64,000 nucleotides of DNA from Lineus longissimus (Eukaryota; Nemertea; Pilidiophora; Heteronemertea; Lineidae). Within the stretch, counting starts at the first letter, position 1. The number at the start of each line of letters is the position of its first letter. Positions 51,401-60,099 of this stretch are shown here, one piece after another. The stretch is taken from the NCBI RefSeq assembly GCF_910592395.1, contig NC_088319.1, positions 16,800,001-16,864,000 of the forward strand, in the 5' to 3' direction. The position numbers were made by a program, and so were the translations under genes. The notes under the pieces were generated by a model that did not search any database, was not told the DNA's origin, and saw nothing but the letters and a program-made list of their open reading frames with translations.

Positions 51401-52230
51401 CATGGATAACTTTAGAATGATAAACAATGCAGATGTGTTGATTATCGTGCATTGCATTCGGTTGGAAAAAGACATGTTTAGTGTAGTTTGAACTTGCCGC
51501 GAGTCACGGGCGGGCAGACGAAATTTGGAATGGAGCGAGTTTGGACTTGATGTGGCAGGAATAAAGATGGATTAAAGAACTTTTTGCCAACTTTGGAACA
51601 CTGCTTCCATTTTACAAAATGAACATAACGTGCAGATGCCGTTATTGCATGTGTCATGATGCTCTCATCAGTTTCAGGTATGTTGTCTTTCAATTTGCCG
51701 GTTTTGGAACGAGAAATGTGAAGATTCTTCTGAGCGATTATTTAGCGTTGGCAATCCTTCTGCACACTCGTTTAAAATATTTTTTATAGCTGAAGATCAA
51801 TATTCCTAAATAAATCCGGCAAGCTTCTATGGAACCTAAACATTCATGCAAAATTTCATTATTTCAGGGGGCCCAAAACACATTCTTTATATTAAGTTAT
51901 TCCTTGCATTTCTCTAGCCGAACACATGACTTGTTTGTTGTCAAATTCTTTATTCTGAAGAGTATTCTATTAGTTTTTCAAATAAAAACAAAATATGTCA
52001 ATTCAGCAAAGCTTCAAATGGGAGACATTTTGTCGTGAGGGGAATAAAGCTGATGTTGAGCTATTTTAGCTGATTTTGCTGAACGCTTTTGCTGAAAATA
52101 AAACAAAATGGCGTCCGCCATGTCTGCGTCTACAACCAGGATAAGTTTATGATCTAGGCCAAGAAAGAAAAACAAGTGCGTTGATTGTTCCAACAGAATC
52201 AAAGTGTCACTTCTACTCCTATCAAAGCGC
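48481..52230. other. Probable intron and intergenic sequence
   Basis: Follows the donor at 48481. I see no confident phase-2 acceptor with an open exon. It includes a 16-C run (50974-50989) and is otherwise AT-rich. Confidence 0.4.
50974..50989. repeat. Run of 16 C
   Basis: Uninterrupted poly-C tract. Confidence 0.9.
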
Positions 52231-52274
52231 TTGAATGTTGATTCTTGTGTTCTTTCATTAAAAAAAATAAAAAA

Positions 52275-52347
52275 CGACCTTCCCAGGACTCGAACCTGGA
52301 ATCTTCTGATCCGTAGTCAGACGCGTTATCCATTGCGCCAGAAGGCC
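52275..52347 (-). tRNA. trnR-ACG: tRNA-Arg (anticodon ACG), copy 1
   Basis: A 73-nt cloverleaf on the minus strand. Acceptor GGCCTTC pairs with GAAGGTC (one G-T pair), discriminator G. A box is TGGCGCAATGG; anticodon loop CTACGGA in stem TCTGA/TCAGA gives ACG; T arm is CCAGG-TTCGAGT-CCTGG. No intron and no encoded CCA. A T-rich pol III terminator follows (A runs at about 52260-52273 on the plus strand). It decodes CGU and, with A34-to-I editing, CGC/CGA. Confidence 0.97.
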
Positions 52348-52865
52348 TCTTGATATCTAGTGGCTATTTGAAATAATTTTGAATAAGTGAGTCAGTCAAA
52401 ACAGTTGGCCTGGCTCTTCGGGTCAACATCATCATGGCGTAGCAGGCTTCTCTACCAAACATACCACCCGAAACATGATTTTACGGCCATAAGTAACAGC
52501 GACAAGTACTCTGGTGGTGTTGCACCACTTCGCTACCAAAAAATCCGCCTACCATGATAGTAAAGACTTTACCTTGTCCATCCAAACTTACCTGACACAA
52601 TACAATGATTTCACTGCGGTCGTTAGTAACAACTGCGGTTTGCCCCACCATCGTTCTCACTTGCTTAGTTTTTCTTGAGGAAAGTACATGTATACTCGAA
52701 ACAGACCAAGTCTATTTTCAACCAATTTTTAAACATTTAAAAAGTGTTTGAATGTTGATTCTTGTGTTCTTTCATTAAAAAATAAGTCTATTTTCAACCA
52801 ATTTTTAAACATTTAAAAAGTGTTTGAATGTTCATTCTTGTGTTCTTTCATTAAAAAATAAAAAA

Positions 52866-52938
52866 CGACCTCCCCAGGACTCGAACCTGGAATCTTCTGA
52901 TCCGTAGTCAGACGCGTTATCCATTGCGCCAGAAGGCC
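52866..52938 (-). tRNA. trnR-ACG: tRNA-Arg (anticodon ACG), copy 2
   Basis: Identical to copy 1 except for one base in the 3' acceptor strand (GAAGGTC becomes GAGGTC in context; tRNA position 67 A to G). The 6:67 pair thus changes from U-A to a U-G wobble. The fold is preserved. Same flanking duplication as copy 1 and the same T-run terminator. Confidence 0.96.
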
Positions 52939-53328
52939 TCTTGATATCTTCGGGCTATTTGAAATAAATTCAAATTAGTGAGTCAGTCAAAACAGTTGGC
53001 CTGGGCTCTTCGGGTCAACATCATCATGGCGTAGCAAGCTTCTCTACCAAACATACCACCCGAAACATGATTTTACGGCCATAAGTAACAGCGACAAGTA
53101 CTCTGGTGGTGTTGCACCACTTCGCTACCAAAAAATCCGCCTACCATGATAGTAAAGACTTTACCTTGGCCATCCAAACTTACCTGACACAATACAATGA
53201 TTTCACTGCGGTCGTTAGTAACAACTGCGGTTTGCCCCACCATCGTTCTCACTTGCTTAGTTTTTCTTGAGGAAAGTACATGTATACTCGAAACTGAACA
53301 AGTCTATTTTCAACCAATTTTTAAACAT

Positions 53329-55391
53329 GGTCATGCTTCTTAAATTGAAGATGTTTTAAAGTGAAAACGATGAAAGATTCCCATGAGTTTTTACTCTTTT
53401 TTATGCCCAGTCAATATGATTTGTAATCTTAAAATTGGACTTCTCGTTTTTTGATAGCAGTATTTAGTAAAACAAAGAATGGCGCGCGTATTTGATTTAC
53501 GATTATGACCAATAGGGTTGCGTAGGTTTATTTACTTCCCTAACCATCCTTCCCCAATGTTATCGTATCGTTGTTGTTTCGTATCGTAATTCGAAGCAGA
53601 ACTTGTCCCTGGAAACCCACCAGGACGTGATTACCTGACAATGATGACACTGTAATGCTTGAAGCAACTAGTATTACCACAGCAGACGAGGTAAACGTAA
53701 AACAATGTCACCTATATTCAGATTGGTCCAAACGCGGATTCATAATCCGGAAATTCACTTCTAGCGAATCCGATATTTTTATAAAAATGGATACTAATTT
53801 TTCGGAATACCCAAATTGTCAAATTGAGTATTCCGTGGTCGTTTCTGACGTCATTGGCTGGAGTCTTAAGGCATCTGGTTGTGGGTGTTATGGTCATTTA
53901 GTTCGGGTACAGCATCAGGGAAGGATTGCACCTCAAGGATGTATCACCAGAGGAGGAATGTGCAGCATTGTAGCTGCTGTGTGCATCGTCAGGGGCAGCA
54001 ACCACCGAGGTACGTTGGATGCGAAATTTACCTTGTATGACAGAAGGTTATTGAGGCACATGTGCTGTGCCATCCCTAGATTCAGGCTATTTTCACTCTT
54101 ACTCCACTAAGAAGTGATGCGTTAGGGTATTTTATACAAAAAGCCTGATATTTAAGAATGGAGCAGTGCTAATAGGTTCTTATCAAACTTAAAGAGATCC
54201 AGTCATAGTGCAAGAGCTTTATTTAGACTTGCTGATCGCAATGACATAGCTCAACTGCACTTACTTTGACAATACCTAGTCTAATGTCGCTCACTGTCTA
54301 GATTGATGTTACCTTGATGCTCGTCCACATTACCAAGCTCTTGGAAACTGTGTGGAACGAGGGACAAAAGCTCGGGGAAACTGCTAAGATTTATCAATGG
54401 CAGATCCTTTTTTTCTTAACAGGAAAATGTTTGACAAGAAAATGACCCTTTGATTATTATAAGTTTAATAACAGAAAAAAGGTTCATGTACTGCATTCAT
54501 CACAACAGCCGAGAAGACGGAAAACCCCATTCAATTTTTGCGCCTACGTCATCAGATTTTTGACCAATCTCAGCGAAGCAAATCGTCAGTCAACTTTGAA
54601 AAACTTCTGGATCAATTGTGTTTCTCATTACATTCAAATGCATGGCCAATGCAATTGTCTTGTTGTTTCTCTTCCTTCTGTGGGTTTCCCCTACTCTCTT
54701 GAAGCTAAATATAAATTCAAAATCGCTCTTACAGATTACCACGTACACATCGAACAACTGGGTCATAATCGGTCTTCGGGGAAATGTTTTCATCAAGAAT
54801 AAAATTGAACTTAGTGGTTGCAGATCGCCAGATAAATTACGTGGTCGCAGTCAAATTCATGTTTACGTTTTCAAGGTAACTTCTCAATGACTTTTTGATT
54901 CTTGTTTTGTTATGACTCATCCACTTGGTAGTCGGTTTACCGGTCGTCTTCTGTCGTCATATTACACACGAATACAAAAAATGTCAATGACCCGAATTCT
55001 GATCTATTTGGGTACTAATCAATCAATTTCCAAGAACTCTATCTCCGTTGACCGCTGTCCCTGTCTGAGTCAGGTACGACCCCAGGAGTACTAGGTTATC
55101 AAAAATCAATTAAATCAAGTTGTGTGGACTTTGAACGTTGAAGGTGTTATTGCAAGAATGTGGTACCACTTTATTTTGGTAAATGTGTTCTGGGTCATTT
55201 TGGTACCTTTGGCCAGAACGATATGCAAACACTTTACCAATAGCGATGGACATCATGCTACCTAAGCCATCCAAACTATCAAACATGTCCAAGAGGACAC
55301 ACATTCGCGAAGAATCCAAGACAGCAAGACCATGCCTTCCGAGTTATCCGATATATCCCTACTAGATATTTTTCTTCCATAGCGTTTTAGG
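53329..55391. other. Upstream region of the RTP-like gene
   Basis: No supported exon. A plus frame of 151 codons at 53655-54110 shows no recognised domain. A CRE plus inverted CCAAT at 53.85 kb is listed separately. A non-coding first exon of the downstream gene may lie here. Confidence 0.4.
53846..53861. promoter_or_regulatory. CRE adjoining inverted CCAAT box
   Basis: TGACGTCATTGG combines a perfect bZIP site with ATTGG (reverse CCAAT), a pairing common in animal promoters (established). It is 1.7 kb upstream of the RTP-like first coding exon. Promoter function is inference. Confidence 0.25.
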
Positions 55392-55515
55392 ATGGAAAAA
55401 GTCTGACTCGGTCATTTCAAAAAGTCTCGCGCATTTCCTCCGCCCCACCAATGGACCATCGCGTCCACCTCTACATCCGACAGAGAAGGGGAAGACACTG
55501 ACATACGTTCCAACT
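55392..55515 (+). pseudogene. Decayed duplicate of the RTP-like first coding exon
   Basis: Sequence from AGGATGGAAAAAGTC onward aligns through about 120 bp with the real exon at 55583-55710: ATGGAAAAAGTCTGA against ATGGAAATTGTCTGG, GGTCATTTC against GGCCATTTC, CAATGGACCATCGC against TCATGGACCCTCGC. It keeps an acceptor-like GCGTTTTAG just before the ATG. Codon 5 (TGG, Trp) has become TGA, and small indels follow, so it cannot encode the exon. Offset between the two ATGs is 195 bp. Confidence 0.8.
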
Positions 55516-55585
55516 CTAAATCTAGGCGCACTGGTATGAACTTCACCCACACAATCTCACTATGCCGTTCCTTTTTCTCTTTCAG

Positions 55586-56696
55586 GATGGAAATTGTCTG
55601 GCACGGCCATTTCAGACAACTCTTCGCTCAATTCGCCGCCCACTCATGGACCCTCGCTCCAACCTTCACGCAACCCACGGGAAAATGGCGGACATTCCAG
55701 GACAGTGCAAAAGTCCGATTTGTGTGCTCGGTAGGTAATTTTGATGCTATTGATAACGAGGTGGAGATGGTGTCTTAATCTTTTAAATTTACACCACAAA
55801 AAAAAGAAATACAGGAAAACCTAGTGAAAAAATTATCGCAAATGGCAAAAAATTTACGACCTTCCCAGGACTCGAACCTGGAATCTTCTGATCCGTAGTC
55901 AGACGCGTTATCCATTGCGCCAGAAGGCCAGTTGTGTACAGGCGCCGAATATTACAGTAATTACAGTATTCACTTATTTACTTCAGGTTGTATTACGTTC
56001 TAATTTCCCCTTCTTTCATCATTGCAGGAGTGTGCCAAGGGTTGGACCTCGATGAAGGGCAGGGTCGTCTTCTGGTACTACCTGGACCTGACTACGGGAC
56101 AAGGCAATGTCATGTTCAAACTCTACGGCCAGCAGTGCAAGACATGTAAGAGCGGAAAGTACGAGCACGCCATGTGGTACCCGGAGGAGGTGGTCAAGGT
56201 AGGTACTCGCTTCGGATACGCACCCTCTGTGGATGAAATTGACGTAGGCCTCACATGGGCTAGAAATCTATTGTGTATTGACAACTAACCACTGCTGCCT
56301 CTCAGGGATGTACCGCATTACACCAGTTATTTTTCTCGGCCAGAAACGGAATGAATATGATGCTGCTACCCCCAATTAGGAAAGAACAATTATTTTCCGT
56401 CATTAAAGCACGTCACTTAGGTAATCGAAAGCATACGTGTCTAAACGTGGGTGAAGGTTTTTGATTTGAAGTCTCAAAACACGTTAGTGCCTCCGGTCTC
56501 TGCAGCAGTGACATTTCCTTATTATATGGTCTTCCATCTTCAGGTCATCCAAAACATCTACAGCCGCGTGGGTCAGGTCTACTACGCCTTCGAGAAACCA
56601 GCCCTGCGCAAGGAGAGGAGGAACGGGAAACCTGCCACCATGCACGACAAGGAGCTATGCCAGGCCTGCGAGCAGGGAGTCTGCAGAGAGAAGTAG
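55586..56696 (+). CDS. Receptor-transporting-protein-like 3CxxC zinc-finger protein, 3 exons
   Basis: Exons 55586-55730 (ATG 55587), 56028-56198 and 56544-56696 (TAG) join at phase-0 junctions with GTAGGT/CAG introns of 297 and 345 bp, giving 155 residues. The protein matches the zf-3CxxC (RTP) family in order: a Trp-rich start (MEIVWHGHF), RFVCSECAKGW with C47/C50 followed by W, a long VVFWYYLDL strand, QQCKTC (C85/C88), then HDKELCQACEQGVC (H139, C144/C147, C152). Vertebrate RTP proteins help odorant, taste and opioid receptors reach the surface, and RTP4 is interferon-induced and antiviral (established). There is no C-terminal membrane anchor, unlike vertebrate RTPs, so a soluble cytosolic zinc protein is likely. 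The acceptor directly before the ATG implies an upstream non-coding exon, or a coding exon I cannot find. Confidence 0.88.
55857..55929 (-). tRNA. trnR-ACG: tRNA-Arg (anticodon ACG), copy 3, antisense in an intron
   Basis: Same 73-nt cloverleaf as copy 1, with GAAGGTC at the 3' acceptor. It lies within intron 1 of the RTP-like gene on the opposite strand. Its terminator is the A/T run just below 55857 (T run on the tRNA strand). Flanks differ from the 52-53 kb copies, so it arose separately from the local duplication. Confidence 0.97.
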
Positions 56697-59679
56697 TGAA
56701 CAAGGAGAGGAAGGTCTAATGTGTTTAAAACGTCAGATGTTCACGAAAGAGCGTTATATGCAAAACTAGTTCTCGCTAGAGGGCGTTGTAAAGAAAAGCT
56801 GGCGGGTGATTTTGTCTAGGTCACTAACTACTTCTGTTAGTAATAATTATGTTCTCATCGAGATTTGGTTTTGAACTGTGAGAAAACAATATCAAAGGCA
56901 TGATTAAAACAGTCTCCTGCCTAATTACACGTAGTGCTAATTACGCCACCTAGTGGCAAAGCAGAAGTTGGCTAGACTTACATTCGAACTTGCGGCAGGT
57001 GTGTATCAGGGAAATGAAGTACCACGTTTTCCTATATTTCAAAGCTGTCGATTCACTGAGACTTATGGTCAACATTATAACTGTCACATATTCTATACAA
57101 ATTCGACACTGATAGGCTATCTGTTTGTTGATTCTAAGCAATTTTACAAAATCGTTCTATTTTGCTCTAATCTAATTTTATACGATAAATGTTCAGCTCA
57201 AAACCATGACGGCCGAGCATTTCATTTTATATTTTTTAAACTATACGGCTGGCCGTATGAGAGAATGTACATGTAGCTTGCTTTAAATTGAATTCAAAAT
57301 TCACTGTGTTAAAAACACGTCTGCAGAAATGACATCGAACGCAAATAAATCTCATCCCCAAATACACATGTTTCATCCAAATTCACAAAAATAGCATTCG
57401 GGTATTGAAATTCATCAATTTGGTGACTTCAGTTTTGTTCAAAATCACCACTCTTGTGTATGTCAATATAGTTCTTGGTGACCTCGTCATTAGTTCATTG
57501 TATCATGCATTATATTTTTCTATACCATATATTCATGTTGTAAATAGGCCCATTACTAATCAAGTTAATGCAGCTACGATCTCACTAGTTCAGAGTTTAA
57601 AAAATGAAATATGAATCAAGATTCATGTTTTTTGGTTGACTGCCATAAATTCTAAGACTACAGTCTGAGTGGTGAGAAACACAAAAGGTATATCCACGAA
57701 TATGGTCTCCTTTAACTATATTGGGCCATTTTGGACGCCATCTTTGATTCTATGTCACGAGGCCGAAAGCTAACTTGAACTATGGTTCACCATTTTACTT
57801 GCATTTAGTTTTGATAGAAGAAGCGCTGTATAACAGTACTTGCAGTATTTCAAAAGGGACCATGAAGCAATTTGGAATGAATACAAGTATATCCCCGGTG
57901 TAAAAAAGTATTAAGTATAATTTTCTCTATATTAAAATAAGAGGAGTCACGTTTTATTTAATGTGTGTTTAATATGCAAATGTATAGTTTATAGTATTAG
58001 TTTATATAGCTATTGACCGAAATATGTGTTACATATATTTATAACAAGTTTATGCCGATGTAAAAGTTTAAAGTGTCAGGTTAGAGAGGCCCGGGGACAA
58101 AGGATGATAATCTGCCCTGTCAATTTCCGAGGCATTGATGGTCATGGTCTCTATATAATCATATATGTATACCTTAATCTACGCTATTTCCTGGGTAACA
58201 TTTTAGATTGTTGCTCCTTGTTGTAAATTGAAGGGAGACTAGCAATTTTCACCAATTTGCTAACAGGCGCCTCTACTCGCTCAAAATACGCTTGCATCCA
58301 TACACACTGCATGAGATAAATAAGTTGTATCACCAAGTCAAACCCGTAGCCCAGTTTCTTTACTGCGAGTGGGCTTAGTTGCCGAAACCGCTAATTTGAC
58401 CCCTTCCTCCTGCTGATTATAGTCTCACTTTCAAACAACAACAATTAAGCTTTGGCATTTTAGACAAAATAATTTTTATGAATATTATTTGGTTGGGGTA
58501 TGGTAGCTACAGGCAATTATTATAGGTAACTGTAAATAACATATTTTATGAAAATGTATTTTCTCAGATAAGCGCATTAACTTTACTGCTGAAAAAACTA
58601 TAATCAAATGAGAAATGAGACGACATGCATGTCTAACGTGCCCAATAAATCGTTTCGTCAGATCTTGAGCCTTCATCTTGTTTCTTGGAGTCGTCTGTGT
58701 TCCCTTTGAACCGAAGAAATCAAGGCATTCTGCCATGATCTTGAAAAATACGCTGGCTTGAAAGTTAGAATATAGCAATGAACATTGGCGAAAAAAAACC
58801 CATCCAGGCTCGGGCTGGGAGCACTACATCAATGCTCTTTCACCGGTTGCAGAGGGCTGTGTATCATCACCATAATTCAGTGACAAGAGGCCAGGCAAGT
58901 ATATCTGAAAACCACCAAACCTACCGACATCAGTGAATGTAGGTTGAGATGACTGTGTGGATGATACTCGTACACGTGGATGAAACCAGTCCTACAGACG
59001 TAGGATGATGTCGCCTATACCTTTCTGTGATCTCAACAACTCGACCACGCATAATCGTAATGACGAACGGTAATAGACGAATAGTTTCTGATAGAAATGG
59101 CTCATAAACACCTTCGGCAAAACAACCATAAGTGTCTTGACAAATAGAGGAAATCGACCACTGGATGACAAGGTATTTAGCTACTAACGGTTGATCACCA
59201 AAGGATCCGGAAGGCAGGTAATAACGACGTTTAGTTTTCATTCGTTAATACCAATGGCTCCACAACTCACAACAAAATCACTTTAATGCAAGAATTTCTT
59301 GCCTGGCCTGGCTTGACTGGTACCATTCCGTGTCGTCAGTCGTCACAGCCACAATCGGTGAGAAAGACAAGCCATTCAGACGTTTAGTTGTCACCTCTCA
59401 ATTCAGATGGCTCCACAACAACGACCACGTGCTTGGGATTTGCTAGGAGAATGAGTGAAAATTGTCAGAAGGTCTGCCATGCAATATTCGATGTACATAT
59501 ACTATCATAATCAGTCATGTGATGCTTATCATACCCTCATGGTTTCATGCCGCCATCAAATCTTCGGTGCATTTTGGTCTTTATTGACAATCGATACTAC
59601 ACACAACAATAACTTGAATTGAACAAATGTCTGTCGTGTGTCAAAATGGTTTATTGAAATTTCTGATGTCACCAACAGT
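56697..59679. other. 3' region of the RTP-like gene, then intergenic
   Basis: Probably includes the 3' UTR up to an AATAAA at 57344. After that only AT-rich DNA with short frames and no recognised gene. Confidence 0.45.
57344..57349 (+). promoter_or_regulatory. Candidate polyadenylation signal AATAAA
   Basis: A canonical hexamer found downstream of the RTP-like stop codon, implying a 3' UTR of about 650 nt if used. Confidence 0.3.
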
Positions 59680-59752
59680 GGCCTTCTGGCGCAATGGATA
59701 ACGCGTCTGACTACGGATCAGAAGATTCCAGGTTCGAGTCCTGGGAAGGTCG
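59680..59752 (+). tRNA. trnR-ACG: tRNA-Arg (anticodon ACG), copy 4
   Basis: Identical 73-nt gene to copies 1 and 3 but on the plus strand, followed at once by a T-rich terminator (GTCTTTTTCTTTTTTT). It ends about 350 bp beyond the stop codon of the convergent LRR gene and may lie antisense to its 3' UTR. Confidence 0.97.
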
Positions 59753-60022
59753 GTCTTTTTCTTTTTTTAAATTGAAATCCGAATGCAAGCACTTTGAAAG
59801 ATGAGGAAGATGCATCATTCTATTAACGACGACGAGTAGTGTTGATAATTTGTAATGATAATGATCGAAGTAGTCAATGTTATATAAAATGTAAAGCATT
59901 TTTTCTGATGCAGCGGTTTTCATAATAGCTGTGTTATTGAGGCTGTTGTGCATGCAATAATTTGGCTGGTTACAACGGAGTCACCACGAATCACAGCAAG
60001 GAAAATATTTTGAACCATGTCT

Positions 60023-60028
60023 TTTATA
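60023..60028 (-). promoter_or_regulatory. Weak polyadenylation signal (TATAAA) of the LRR gene
   Basis: On the minus strand TATAAA lies about 70 nt after the LRR stop codon and is followed by GT-rich sequence (GATTCGTGGTGACTCCGTTGT region). The next canonical AATAAA (59655-59650) lies beyond tRNA copy 4. Confidence 0.3.
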
Positions 60029-60099
60029 CTGTACTAAAATAGGCCACAACTCACACTGATAGAAGCATTTTTGCAAAAAGATATTCTCAAGACTCTCCC

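Larger units (their letters stand above)
52231..53328. repeat. Three-unit tandem duplication carrying tRNA-Arg genes
   Basis: Unit A is 52231-52736, unit B 52824-53328, nearly identical and each with a tRNA-Arg. Between them, 52748-52812 is a third unit reduced to its two ends: it starts TTGAATGTTGATTCTTG and passes straight into AGTCTATTTTCAACCA, missing about 440 bp including the tRNA. The two junctions carry the same 11 bases, TTAAAAAGTGT (52737-52747 and 52813-52823). Confidence 0.92.

Noticed and set aside
58795-58870. T-run next to a GC-rich segment, considered as a SINE tail on the minus strand
   Set aside because: No A box, B box or tRNA-like fold was found; too weak to annotate.
58930-59953. 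Downstream TIR domain for the LRR receptor
   Set aside because: Minus-strand frames here show none of the TIR box motifs, and one runs through the tRNA gene.
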